DNA of 64,000 bases from Fredinandcohnia aciditolerans (GCA_003640645.1 QGHH01000001.1:54185-118184); one strand, 5' to 3'; shown: positions 50,699 through 59,546, numbered from the stretch's first letter. A program made the numbers and translations. Notes: generated by a model not told the origin, from the letters alone.

Positions 50699-51757
50699 TT
50701 ATGAAGTTTTCTCTTTCATCTGCAATAAAACAGCTGCGATTACAATAACCCCTTTAAATGCTTCCCTTAAAAATGGCGGAACCCCGAATAGGTTAAGAAG
50801 GTTGTTCATAACGGCAATGATTAGCATACCGTAGACAGTTCCCAGAATGAAACCTCTTCCACCCATCATGTTTGTTCCTCCAACAACCGCTGCAGCGATT
50901 GCATCCATTTCCATTCCTCTACCCGCATTAGAAAAGTCCATAGAACCAATTCGCGAAACTTGGATAATAGCGGCTATTGACACGAGCAGCCCCATAAGAG
51001 CGTATACCCTTAATTTCACTTTCTCTACATTTATCCCAGAAAGCTTAGCTGCCCTTTCATTCGATCCAACCGCGATGATATGTCTTCCGAAGGTTGTTCT
51101 TTTCGAAACATAATAAAGTATATAGGCAATGACCGCCCAATAGACAATTGGCATAATCATATAGTTTCCAATTTTAAAGCTTGCAATTTGTAAAAATTCA
51201 ACTGGAACAGTAGGATTATATCCTTGCATGAAGTGCTGTGTCACACTTCTAAAAATCATCATTGCTCCTAATGTTGCGATAAATGGAGGAACATTCCCCT
51301 TCGTAATACTAACTCCAATTAGTGAACCTAAAAGATAGCCTGCAAGTAAAACCAATAGAATTGTAATGATAAATGCTGGTGCACCTGATATTCCCATCAT
51401 TGCCAGAAACCCTTTTGTCCCGGTATCTAGGAGCATCATTGAAAAGGCACCAGTGACAACCAAGGTAGAACCAACAGCTAAATCAATTCCCCCTGTCATG
51501 ATAACAAAAGTCATCCCTAAAGCAACAATGGCTGTCCCTGCATTATTTCGTAAAATATTGATCCAGTTATTAATCCATGACTGAAACCATCCTCCAAATG
51601 AATCATAATCAAAGCCCAACACCAATGTTTGTAAAATAATCATAATAATTAATGCAATCGCGATACTGAATAATGGGTCATTTGACCATTTATATTTAAA
51701 CCACCCAAAAAAATCTTTCTTATTTTTGATTGTTGTTTGATCGATATCTGGCTTCAT
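50699..51757 (-). CDS. Sugar ABC transporter permease (RbsC-like)
   Basis: 352 residues, about ten helices, BPD_transp_2 family. NNAGTAIVALGMTFVIMTGGIDLAVGSTLVVTGA is the diagnostic early helix pair, and TFGRHIIAVGSNERAAKLSGINVEKVKLRVYALMGL is the cytoplasmic loop that contacts the ATPase. It pairs with the ATPase gene one base upstream. By context it imports a sugar or cyclitol. Confidence 0.9.
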   Translation of the reverse strand: MKPDIDQTTIKNKKDFFGWFKYKWSNDPLFSIAIALIIMIILQTLVLGFDYDSFGGWFQSWINNWINILRNNAGTAIVALGMTFVIMTGGIDLAVGSTLVVTGAFSMMLLDTGTKGFLAMMGISGAPAFIITILLVLLAGYLLGSLIGVSITKGNVPPFIATLGAMMIFRSVTQHFMQGYNPTVPVEFLQIASFKIGNYMIMPIVYWAVIAYILYYVSKRTTFGRHIIAVGSNERAAKLSGINVEKVKLRVYALMGLLVSIAAIIQVSRIGSMDFSNAGRGMEMDAIAAAVVGGTNMMGGRGFILGTVYGMLIIAVMNNLLNLFGVPPFLREAFKGVIVIAAVLLQMKEKTS

Positions 51758-51758
51758 G

Positions 51759-53261
51759 TTAGCTTACCTCACCCTCACTTAAGTCCCCACCCGTAGCAAG
51801 ACTCATGATGGAATGCTCATTCATATTTTCTCCAGCGACCTCCCCTTGGATGGTACCGTGATACATGACGATTGCTCGGTCACAGACACGAATGATTTCA
51901 TTTGCTTCACTTGAAAGAACAACAACTGCAATATTTTCTTCAGCTAGTTTGAGAATAATATCATAGATATCTTCCTTTGCCCCCACATCAACACCTTGGG
52001 TAGGATTGTCCAGAATAAGAAGTTTTGGATTAGCCGCCAACCATTTTGCTAGGACAACCTTTTGCTGATTTCCACCAGAGAGACTTGTAATACTGTCAGA
52101 AAGGTCACCCATTTTTAATTGCAAAGCTTTTCGATGCTTTTCAAAAATTTCCTGATGCTTTTTCGTATTAATCGTGCCCCGCTTTGAAAACGTTGGCCAA
52201 GTAACGATTGACGCATTCTCGATGATGTTCATGTCCTTGATAATCGCATTTTCTTTTCGGTTTCGTGGCAGATACGCAATTCCTTCCTTGATTGCTTTCG
52301 TAGTACTCGTTATTTTCACTACCTTACCATTCAGGAATATTTTCCCTGATGAAATCTGGTCGGCTCCAAAAATGGATTGAAAAAGTTCACTTCGTCCATC
52401 TCCAAGGAGCCCTGTAAAACCGACAATTTCACCCGCTCGAACTGAAAAATTTATATCTCGAAAGATATGACCAGAGGTTAATCCTTCAACCCGTAATATC
52501 TCATTTCCTAGCTTTTTTTCCCTGATAAGCGATTCTGTTCTCACATCGTGTCCCACCATAAAACGTGCAAGATCATTCGTGTTCACTTCGCTGACACTTC
52601 CTTCAGACACCAAGTTACCATCACGAAGCACAAGATAGCGATTACAGATCTCCATTACCTCATTTAATTTATGAGAAATAAAGATAATGCCGACATTATG
52701 TTCCTTTAATGTCCTCATCATCGCGAAGACTCGCTCAATTTCCTGGTCTGTTAGGGAAGTAGTCGGTTCATCCATAATAATAATAGACGCATTTGTCATC
52801 ATAGCCCGGCATATTTCGATGATTTGTTTATAAGAAGCATCAAGTTCCCGCACCAATTTATTTGGATTAAGGTCTACGTTCATTTTGGTAAACATCTCTT
52901 TTGTTTCTTGATACATCTTTTCTAAATCCAGAGTGCCTCTTTTGGTTTTTAACTCTCTACCAAGAAACATATTTTCATAGATTGGTAAATCGTTGATTAA
53001 GTTAAGTTCTTGATGGATGAAGGCAATTCCGGCATCCTGAGAATGTGCTGGTGTAGCAAATTCCACTTGTTTCCCGTCAATGAGTATGGAGCCATGATCC
53101 ATTTGCAAAACTCCACCCAATATGTTCATCAAAGTGGATTTTCCTGCACCATTTTCTCCAAGCAATGCGCAGATTTCACCGCCTTTTAAGGAAAAAGATA
53201 CATCCTTAAGAACATGATTGCTTCCAAAGGATTTTCGGATTTTTTTCATTTCAATACGCAT
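51759..53261 (-). CDS. Sugar ABC transporter ATPase (RbsA-like, two nucleotide-binding domains)
   Basis: 500 residues with two ABC domains. Domain 1 has GENGAGKSTLMNILGG and MDEPTTSLTDQE; domain 2 has GLLGDGRSELFQ as a modified Walker A, LSGGNQQKVVLAKWLAANPKLLILDNPTQGVDVG as signature/Walker B. This fused form is typical of carbohydrate-uptake type 2 importers such as RbsA, MglA and XylG. The permease starts one base after its stop. Confidence 0.92.
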   Translation of the reverse strand: MRIEMKKIRKSFGSNHVLKDVSFSLKGGEICALLGENGAGKSTLMNILGGVLQMDHGSILIDGKQVEFATPAHSQDAGIAFIHQELNLINDLPIYENMFLGRELKTKRGTLDLEKMYQETKEMFTKMNVDLNPNKLVRELDASYKQIIEICRAMMTNASIIIMDEPTTSLTDQEIERVFAMMRTLKEHNVGIIFISHKLNEVMEICNRYLVLRDGNLVSEGSVSEVNTNDLARFMVGHDVRTESLIREKKLGNEILRVEGLTSGHIFRDINFSVRAGEIVGFTGLLGDGRSELFQSIFGADQISSGKIFLNGKVVKITSTTKAIKEGIAYLPRNRKENAIIKDMNIIENASIVTWPTFSKRGTINTKKHQEIFEKHRKALQLKMGDLSDSITSLSGGNQQKVVLAKWLAANPKLLILDNPTQGVDVGAKEDIYDIILKLAEENIAVVVLSSEANEIIRVCDRAIVMYHGTIQGEVAGENMNEHSIMSLATGGDLSEGEVS

Positions 53262-53316
53262 CTCATCACTTCCAAACCTGTAAAATCACTACATTATTCA
53301 TAAGAAAAACACAAGG

Positions 53317-53400
53317 CGCCCGCCTATAGGCGACAAGCATAAGACAAGCGCTGTTTGCCTTCAAAAGCTCCTAGGCTAGACACCAAAAACTACGTGCAAA
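53317..53400. repeat. Dispersed repeat fragment (GGCGACAAGCATAA type), copy 2
   Basis: GGCGACAAGCATAAGACAAG shares its core with 32075-32096 in this window. It lies between the ATPase gene and the binding-protein terminator. Not coding. Confidence 0.5.
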
Positions 53401-53430
53401 ATTTTATATTTACTTATCTTTAAAAAAAGG

Positions 53431-53467
53431 TAAAAAGAGAGGCTATAGCAGTGTTGCCATAGCCCTC
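53431..53467 (-). terminator. Terminator between binding-protein and ATPase genes
   Basis: GAGGGCTATGGC pairs with GCTATAGCCTCTC (one or two mismatches) and is followed on the minus strand by TTTTTACC. Partial read-through would give more binding protein than transporter, as usual in such operons. Confidence 0.7.
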
Positions 53468-53488
53468 AAAGTCTACGAGCTCCAATCT

Positions 53489-54472
53489 TTAGTACGGTGA
53501 ACCCTCATCGAGGAAGTCTTTATAATTATCTCTGTCAACAATGGTTGTAGGAATAATGGTTTCCATTTCAACCTCTTCACCTTTTAATACCTTAAGTGCA
53601 ACATCAACAGCATCCTTTACCATTGCTGGGCTGTAAAGAGCTGACTGAATCCAGATATCTTCGTTTTCAGGCATCATTTTAAAGTACTCTTGCATACCAC
53701 CGCCACCGGTAACTACTTTAATATCTGTTCTTCCTGCTTCTTTGATTGCTTGTAATACACCGATTGAAGTTTCATCATCTAGGGAATAGACCGCATCAAT
53801 TTTATCTAAGCTTGTCAAAATATCTGCAAAATCTTTCAATCCATCTTCTCTTGTAAACTGTGTCGCATATGTGTGGAGTTCAATATCTGGAGCGATTTCC
53901 CCAATTGTTTCAACAAATCCCTTCTTACGCAATTCAGAAACGGAGCCTGAGGATGGTACTTCTAGAATAACAACATTTCCTTCTTTACCGATTTTTTCAA
54001 CAACGTAATTGGCACCTTGAACACCCATGTCCTCATTGTCTCCAGCTACTCGATAAACACCTTCTGCATCAATGACAATGTCAAAGTTTACAACCTTGAT
54101 TCCTTCATCTAATGCTCGTTGAATAGGTACTTCCATCCCTTCCCATTGTGGGAACGCTACAATAGCCTCTGCACCCCAAGTCATTAAATCATCTAATTGT
54201 GAAGTCATTTCAGCTGCGTTGCTACTTGTTTGAATTTGGTACTCGATTTCACCGGAAAGTTCCTTTGCACGGGCTTCGGCATGATATGCTACCGCAGCAA
54301 CCCATCCATGTGTTACAGCTGGCGCCAAAATACCAATCTTATGCTTTTCACTTGAGTCATTTCCAGTATCCCCACTTGTTTTATCACCTGTTTGTTCTGA
54401 ACTACTACAAGCACTCAATACAGGAATGAATAGTAAAATTAGCAGTGACACTACACGTAAAATTTTTTTCAT
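53489..54472 (-). CDS. Sugar ABC transporter substrate-binding lipoprotein
   Basis: 327 residues. The signal peptide ends in the lipobox LSAC (Cys at about 21), so it is a lipid-anchored outer-face protein, followed by a serine-rich linker. The periplasmic-binding-fold domain (peripla_BP_4 type) opens KIGILAPAVTHGWVAAVAYHAEARAKEL and includes AIVAFPQWEGMEVPIQRALDEGIKVVNFD. It delivers ligand to the RbsC/RbsA-like proteins downstream. A probable CcpA site lies about 90 bp upstream. GAGGGGG precedes the ATG. Confidence 0.9.
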   Translation of the reverse strand: MKKILRVVSLLILLFIPVLSACSSSEQTGDKTSGDTGNDSSEKHKIGILAPAVTHGWVAAVAYHAEARAKELSGEIEYQIQTSSNAAEMTSQLDDLMTWGAEAIVAFPQWEGMEVPIQRALDEGIKVVNFDIVIDAEGVYRVAGDNEDMGVQGANYVVEKIGKEGNVVILEVPSSGSVSELRKKGFVETIGEIAPDIELHTYATQFTREDGLKDFADILTSLDKIDAVYSLDDETSIGVLQAIKEAGRTDIKVVTGGGGMQEYFKMMPENEDIWIQSALYSPAMVKDAVDVALKVLKGEEVEMETIIPTTIVDRDNYKDFLDEGSPY

Positions 54473-54558
54473 AAGTAAATAACCCCCTCGTTTTTGGCTA
54501 GTAATCTATTTCATGAATAAATTGAAACCTACGTAAATAAATAGTTTTTACTAGTAAA

Positions 54559-54572
54559 TATAAGCGCTTTCT
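54559..54572. promoter_or_regulatory. Probable cre (CcpA) site
   Basis: TATAAGCGCTTTCT agrees with the cre consensus WTGNAANCGNWNNCW in the central AAGCGCTTTC palindrome but lacks a proper outer base on one side. Placed upstream of the binding-protein gene it would give glucose repression. Confidence 0.5.
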
Positions 54573-54637
54573 TTTCTAGGAGTTAAAATCATGTTGTGGT
54601 TTATTGTGAGGACCTCGAATGTATGTAAAGTGGGCAA

Positions 54638-55636
54638 CTACATATATACTTGTTTTCCAGATTCTAAGGCTTCTTCTATATTTTTAAGTAGTTGTATTGT
54701 GTAGAGTACGTCTTTTAAAGGTATAATTGTATTTTCTTGGTTCTTATCCAAACAATTTATAAAATACGATAATTCATTTTGAAAGGCATCGCTCTTTTCA
54801 AAGGTTACTGCTGACTTTCCCTCGTGATTGTAGTAGATAAATTGTTTCGTACCCTTTTCTATGTTTTCGATATTTTCACCGGCTGTTAGATTAAAATCTA
54901 GCGTCCCTTGAGCCGATTGTGCACGTAATGACATGGTAAAAGGATAGCCAATTGGCATACGTTGAGAGGCTTCAACGAATCCTTTACTTTTATTCTTAAA
55001 GATTAGTGTTGTCATGACATGGTCCCAAGCACCATATTTGTTTTGGTTTCCAACAGCATATACAGATTCAACTTCGCCTACTAAATAATGGACGAAATCT
55101 ATATCATGTAAGTGAAGATCAAATAGGGCTCCACCACTCTTTTCGGGGTGCAAAAACCAATCACTCCATGTAGGAATCTGCCCCAATCTCTTAGCATGGA
55201 CAATCTCAATATCTTTCAGTTTGTCAGTTTCACTTAACGATTTGATTGCCTTGTATTCAGGCCAAAAGCGAAGCACATGACCGACAAAGAGTTTGACACC
55301 ATTTTTATGAACTTCATCCATTATTCGATCTGCAGATTCTGGTGTAAGTGTTAGTGGTTTTTCACAAATAATATGTTTCCCAGCTCTAGCTGCCTTGATG
55401 ATATAGTCTTCATGTAGAAAGGTTGGTACACATATATCAATGATGTCTATTTCCTTACTATTTAATAAATATTCGTAATCCGTGACAAAAGACCCATTAA
55501 AACTTTGAATAATGTCAACGTCTTCTACTTTATTCCGGGTACATATTGCCGTTACCTGACAATTTTCAATATGTTGGTAAACGTCTAGATGTGCTTTACC
55601 AATGAATCCCAAACCAACTAGCCCGATATGCTTCAT
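54638..55636 (-). CDS. Gfo/Idh/MocA-family dehydrogenase 1 of the sugar locus
   Basis: 332 residues. Rossmann domain IGLVGLGFIGKAHLDVYQHI at the N-terminus, with GKHIICEKPLTLTPESADRIMDEV carrying the catalytic EKP Lys near residue 96; GGALFDLHLHDIDFVHYLVGEVE contains the His of the active site. It should oxidise an inositol- or sugar-like ring with NAD. It has its own promoter with two LacI-type operators. GAGGGGG precedes the ATG. Confidence 0.88.
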   Translation of the reverse strand: MKHIGLVGLGFIGKAHLDVYQHIENCQVTAICTRNKVEDVDIIQSFNGSFVTDYEYLLNSKEIDIIDICVPTFLHEDYIIKAARAGKHIICEKPLTLTPESADRIMDEVHKNGVKLFVGHVLRFWPEYKAIKSLSETDKLKDIEIVHAKRLGQIPTWSDWFLHPEKSGGALFDLHLHDIDFVHYLVGEVESVYAVGNQNKYGAWDHVMTTLIFKNKSKGFVEASQRMPIGYPFTMSLRAQSAQGTLDFNLTAGENIENIEKGTKQFIYYNHEGKSAVTFEKSDAFQNELSYFINCLDKNQENTIIPLKDVLYTIQLLKNIEEALESGKQVYM

Positions 55637-55805
55637 GTTTCCCCCTCTTAACCTATTAATCTAAAAGGATTTTTGACAGAAACGTCTAATTCAATTTGAG
55701 TGAACCTGCTTTGCTTGCTCCTTTGACAACAATCTCCAGCGAAAAGCCGCGATATGTATTGGGTTTATGGATAGCTGCTTTAACATAGTAGCCTTCTATC
55801 AAACA

Positions 55806-55819
55806 TGTAATTGATTACA
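55806..55819. promoter_or_regulatory. LacI-type operator, auxiliary site
   Basis: TGTAATTGATTACA is palindromic except for the central T-G step. It lies 80 bp downstream of the promoter-overlapping site, a spacing compatible with looping. The rest of the 55637-56005 gap shows no gene. Confidence 0.7.
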
Positions 55820-55885
55820 TATCGCAATCTCAACTCATCGTACAAGCTCTACGTTACTAATTATATTAGTAAAGAATTACCAATT

Positions 55886-55931
55886 TGTAATCCGTTACAT
55901 TTATAGTATAAGATAAACAATATTCAGTCAA
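55886..55931 (-). promoter_or_regulatory. Promoter and LacI-type operator of dehydrogenase 1
   Basis: Minus-strand TTGACT (55931-55926), 17-bp spacer, TACTAT (55908-55903), then TGTAACGGATTACA (55899-55886) covering the expected start of transcription. The operator matches the sites around the isomerase promoter. Confidence 0.75.
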
Positions 55932-56005
55932 TTATTTTTAGGTATTAATTATCATTTTTACCAATTAAGGGTTGTTTGCTTTTTTTACAGTTCTAACGTA
56001 TCATC

Positions 56006-57013
56006 TTATGAACCAAGAATTTTTTCAACAACCCTAAGAGAAGCAACCGCTTGCTCACCAGTAACTGGAGGCTCTATTTCATTAATGATTGAATCAATAA
56101 ATGAATCGATAACACCTGAATTCGTTTGGTTGTCATTTGTCTGAATGGATTCTAGTTCATACCTCTTAATCGAGCCATCCCTTTTCTCAATTAGTAACGG
56201 CGCACTTGGATCATGATAAATTTTTAGGATTCCCAATTGACAGTAGATAATCGTTGAATTATCTTCTGAACCATAATATGTCCATGAAAACGAAGCTGTT
56301 CCCAAACGGCCTTTCTGCGTTTTTAATGCACAGACAACATTGTCACATACTTCTATTGGTTTACCATTTTCATCTACCTTATCTAACGCACCATAGAAGG
56401 AGTGAACATCCACAATTTCGTCATCTAGCAGATAGTGAATTAAATCAATTTTATGAATTCCTAAATCACCTGCAACACCTGAATGAGAGCGATTCTTTTT
56501 AAAAAACCAAGTAGAGTTTGATTTGTTTACTCCCCAATTCTCAGGACCTTGATGACCAAAAGAGGTTTTGAAAGTTAATACCTCACCTAGTTCCTTTTTA
56601 TCTATTATTTCTTTTGCTTTCTGATGTGCATTTGTGAAACGTTGGTTATGGTCGACCATTAATTTTTTCCCAGATTTCCGTTGTGCTTCTAGGATTACCT
56701 CAGCATATTTCACATTAATAGCTAATGGCTTTTCACACAATACATGCTTCCCGCTTAATAACGCGTTTGAAGTATTAATATGATGGGCTTCATTAGAAGA
56801 ACAATCGCTAATGGCAATAATGGATGGATCGTTGAATAGTTCCTCAACTGTTTTTACAGCTCGCCCACTAAATTCTTTAGCCAAGCTCTGGGCTCTTTCA
56901 ATTTTACGGTCAAAAAAAATAATTTCCTCAACATGTGGATTTGCTTTATACTCTGGTGCGTGTCTATACCTAGTAATGGAACCACACCCGATAATGCCCA
57001 CCTTAATACCCAT
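56006..57013 (-). CDS. Gfo/Idh/MocA-family dehydrogenase 2 of the sugar locus
   Basis: 335 residues. IKVGIIGCGSITRYRHAPEYKANPHV opens the NAD-binding domain, GKHVLCEKPLAINVKYAEVILEA holds the catalytic EKP near residue 96, and HSGVAGDLGIHKIDLIHYLLDDEIVD carries Asp and His of the active site. It lies 38 bp after the LacI gene on the same strand, so both are probably one transcript. With dehydrogenase 1 it suggests two successive oxidations or an oxidation-reduction pair, as in 3-keto-sugar and inositol pathways. Confidence 0.88.
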   Translation of the reverse strand: MGIKVGIIGCGSITRYRHAPEYKANPHVEEIIFFDRKIERAQSLAKEFSGRAVKTVEELFNDPSIIAISDCSSNEAHHINTSNALLSGKHVLCEKPLAINVKYAEVILEAQRKSGKKLMVDHNQRFTNAHQKAKEIIDKKELGEVLTFKTSFGHQGPENWGVNKSNSTWFFKKNRSHSGVAGDLGIHKIDLIHYLLDDEIVDVHSFYGALDKVDENGKPIEVCDNVVCALKTQKGRLGTASFSWTYYGSEDNSTIIYCQLGILKIYHDPSAPLLIEKRDGSIKRYELESIQTNDNQTNSGVIDSFIDSIINEIEPPVTGEQAVASLRVVEKILGS

Positions 57014-57051
57014 GATTGAAAACCTCCCTATTTTTTAAAAATGTAAGATTC

Positions 57052-58041
57052 CTACCCCATTGTTGACTCACGAATTATTAATTCATGGTCTAGAATCACA
57101 CTTTCCACCCTTTCTCCTTGAATACTACTAATCAGCATGTTTGCTGCAATACTCCCCATTTTATACATCGGCTGTGATATTGTGGTTAAGGTTGGATTCG
57201 TCATGTTTGAGAAACTAATATTATCAAAACCTACTAAAGCAATGTCATTTGGAACACGTAAGCCATTTCCATTAATTCCTTTTAGAGCTCCAATAGCCAG
57301 TGTGTCAGAAACAGCAAAACAAGCTGTCGGTTTTTCTGCTAATTGAAACATGACCCTCATCGCCTGAACACCATTTTGAAATTCAAGTTCTTTTGAGTGG
57401 TAGATCCATTCATCACGGATTGGAAGATTAAATTCTTTTAAAGCTCGCTCATACCCATTTCGACGTTGTCTAGCATATAAAAACTTTTCATCAGAATTGA
57501 TGAGCGCTATTCTTTCATGGCCTAACTTAATTAAATGCTTAACAGCTTGATAAGCCGCCAATTCATTGTCTATCGTGACATAAGGGATACTACCTCCCTC
57601 TTCATATTCACTACAGAGAATAACAGAATAATTATCCGCTAATTCATTTAGCTTGTTCATATTAACTGTCGGATCCATCGAAATAACACCATCAGCTAAT
57701 TTATTCTTAATCATGTTAAAATATATGTTTTCTCGTTGTGGATTGGAATCCGTTTCGCATAGAAGTATATTGTAGTTGTTGATAATGGCTGTATTTTGGA
57801 TTCCGTTGATAATTTCTGTGTAAAAGGGATTTGAAATACTTGGAAGTAATACTAATAACAGTCGACTTTCGGAGTTCCGAAGATTTCTTCCTAGCATACT
57901 AGGTTCATAATTTAGATCTTTAATTGCATTTTCAACTTTTAGCCTTGTTTTCGGACTTACAGACGTAGCATTATTAAGGACCCTTGAAACCGTTGCGACG
58001 GAAACACCTGCTTTTTGAGCTACCTGTTGAATATTTGCCAT
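57052..58041 (-). CDS. LacI-family transcriptional repressor of the sugar locus
   Basis: 329 residues. The helix-turn-helix and hinge are at 1-50: NIQQVAQKAGVSVATVSRVLNNATSVSPKTRLKVENAIKDLNYEPSMLGRNLR. The rest is the periplasmic-binding-like ligand domain, with VGFDNISFSNMTNPTLTTISQPMYKMG at the end. Four TGTAAYC-GATTACA-type sites in the locus fit LacI/GalR binding. One lies upstream of its own gene, so autoregulation is likely. A 247-bp structured repeat separates its start from that operator. Confidence 0.92.
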   Translation of the reverse strand: MANIQQVAQKAGVSVATVSRVLNNATSVSPKTRLKVENAIKDLNYEPSMLGRNLRNSESRLLLVLLPSISNPFYTEIINGIQNTAIINNYNILLCETDSNPQRENIYFNMIKNKLADGVISMDPTVNMNKLNELADNYSVILCSEYEEGGSIPYVTIDNELAAYQAVKHLIKLGHERIALINSDEKFLYARQRRNGYERALKEFNLPIRDEWIYHSKELEFQNGVQAMRVMFQLAEKPTACFAVSDTLAIGALKGINGNGLRVPNDIALVGFDNISFSNMTNPTLTTISQPMYKMGSIAANMLISSIQGERVESVILDHELIIRESTMG

Positions 58042-58070
58042 TTTTGGTCCCCACTTTCAAACTAAATAAT

Positions 58071-58317
58071 CAAATGCGCCTTGGCGTATTTGCGCCCAGA
58101 TTATTTGGCCCACAGGAAGTGGGTAATAAGGACGTTGCCGCAGGACGTGATGCTTTTAGTCTTTGATCTTATTGCTCGAAAATTTATCTTTGAATATCTG
58201 TGGCATCTGCAAGGCTTTAACTTTATTAAGTCAGGGTTTGCCCCTCCCACTAAAATTAGTTGCTCATATTGTATTAACCCACTTATAGAAGCGGAGGACT
58301 TCTACCGAATAAAGTTT
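58071..58317 (-). mobile_element. ~247-bp structured dispersed element, copy B (IS200/IS605-end-like)
   Basis: Begins CAAATGCGCCTTGGCGTATT, as copy A at 30750, includes CCCAC-AGGAA-GTGGG and a GACGTTGCCGCAGGACG segment, and ends GAATAAAGTT. In both copies the CAAATGCGCC end faces and closely precedes a minus-strand start codon (29 bp here, 14 bp in copy A). Here the element separates the LacI gene from its operator and promoter, so it becomes part of the 5' leader. No ORF. Confidence 0.6.
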
Positions 58318-58323
58318 AAAAAA

Positions 58324-58337
58324 TGTAATCGATTACA
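58324..58337. promoter_or_regulatory. LacI-type operator (perfect palindrome)
   Basis: TGTAATCGATTACA is a perfect 14-bp palindrome with the central CG typical of LacI/GalR sites. It lies upstream of the regulator gene, 118 bp from the isomerase-side operator. Confidence 0.8.
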
Positions 58338-58430
58338 ATTATGATTGTAGGTACTCTGAATTTTTTTGTCAATATTTAAACTTTAACCTATATTTTAACA
58401 ATTTTTTATATTTAATTTTTTATTTTCTTT

Positions 58431-58457
58431 GCTATAATTGGTTGTAACGGATTACAA
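58431..58457 (+). promoter_or_regulatory. Extended -10 promoter and LacI-type operator of the isomerase gene
   Basis: TGCTATAAT (TG-N-TATAAT; -10 at 58433-58438) is followed by TTGTAACGGATTACAA at 58442-58457, covering the expected start of transcription. A repressor bound here would block initiation. Confidence 0.78.
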
Positions 58458-58482
58458 TACTTTAAATTGGGGAGGTTTTTTT

Positions 58483-59451
58483 ATGAAGTTAGGGGTTTTT
58501 ACAGTTCTATTCTCAGATAAAAGTCTTGACGATATGCTTGACCATGTCGCAGCAGAAGGGATTGAAGCAGTCGAATTAGGCACCGGTGGTTATCCTGGTA
58601 ATGCCCACTGTAACGTTGATGAATTAGTAGATAATGAACAAAAACAAAAGGAATTCTTAGAAAAAATTTCTAGTAGAGGACTAATTATTAGCGCCTTAAG
58701 TTGTCACAGCAACCCTCTTCATCCTCAAAAACACATCGCAAACGAAGCAGATTCTCTTATTTTGAAAACGGTTAAATTAGCAAGTCAGCTTGGTGTCCCT
58801 GTTGTAAATACGTTTTCTGGCTGTCCAGGTGACCATGAACATGCAAAATATCCGAATTGGCCTGTCTCCCCATGGCCAAATGAGTACCAAGAAATTCTAA
58901 AATGGCAATGGGAAGAAAAAATCATTCCTTATTGGAAGGAAAAAGCAGCATTCGCAAAAGAGCATAATGTGAAGATTGGGCTCGAATTACATGGCGGATT
59001 TTCCGTCCATACACCTGCAACTCTCTTACGCTTAAGGGAAGCATGTGGTCCGGAAATCGGTGCAAACCTTGACCCAAGTCATATGTGGTGGCAAGGAATA
59101 GACCCTGTTGAATCTATAAAAATACTTGGACGTGAGAACGCAATCCATCATTTCCACGCTAAAGATACTATTATCGATCAACCAAATACAAACCGTAACG
59201 GGTTAACGGATATGACTCCTTATCATGAAATGCAGAACCGTTCCTGGTATTTCCGAACAGTTGGTTTCGGTCATGATACAAAGGTTTGGGCTGACATTAT
59301 TAGCACTCTTCGTCTTTTTGGCTATGATTATGTCGTAAGCATTGAACATGAGGACGGATTAATGTCCATTGACGAAGGTTTTAAAAAAGCGATTCAAACC
59401 CTCAATCCGGTTATGGTAAAGGAGTCAATTGGAGAGATGTGGTGGACGTAA
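58483..59451 (+). CDS. Sugar phosphate isomerase/epimerase-type TIM-barrel protein
   Basis: 322 residues of the xylose-isomerase-like TIM barrel (AP_endonuc_2 family, relatives include IolE/IolI). KLGVFTVLFSDKSLDDMLDHVAAEGIEAVELG starts the barrel; metal ligands are expected in GLELHGGF, NLDPSHMWWQG, HHFHAKD and SIEHEDGL. It probably rearranges or dehydrates the keto-sugar made by the two dehydrogenases. ATG at 58483 behind GGGGAGG; the longer frame would include the operator and is rejected. Divergent from the LacI gene. Confidence 0.88.
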   Translation: MKLGVFTVLFSDKSLDDMLDHVAAEGIEAVELGTGGYPGNAHCNVDELVDNEQKQKEFLEKISSRGLIISALSCHSNPLHPQKHIANEADSLILKTVKLASQLGVPVVNTFSGCPGDHEHAKYPNWPVSPWPNEYQEILKWQWEEKIIPYWKEKAAFAKEHNVKIGLELHGGFSVHTPATLLRLREACGPEIGANLDPSHMWWQGIDPVESIKILGRENAIHHFHAKDTIIDQPNTNRNGLTDMTPYHEMQNRSWYFRTVGFGHDTKVWADIISTLRLFGYDYVVSIEHEDGLMSIDEGFKKAIQTLNPVMVKESIGEMWWT

Positions 59452-59461
59452 AAATATAAAA

Positions 59462-59498
59462 AAGGAGAAGCTTAAAATAGCTTTTCCTTAATTTTTGT
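59462..59498 (+). terminator. Terminator after the isomerase gene
   Basis: AAGGAGAAGCT, 6-nt loop, AGCTTTTCCTT, then AATTTTTG. Confidence 0.75.
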
Positions 59499-59546
59499 TC
59501 CTGCAAGGCTACCGGTGCCATATTTTCTTAAAGTTGTATGTAATTT

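Noticed and set aside
58438-58482. Longer N-terminus for the TIM-barrel isomerase
   Set aside because: The extension would overlap the operator and the promoter's start region, whereas the ATG at 58483 has a GGGGAGG site.
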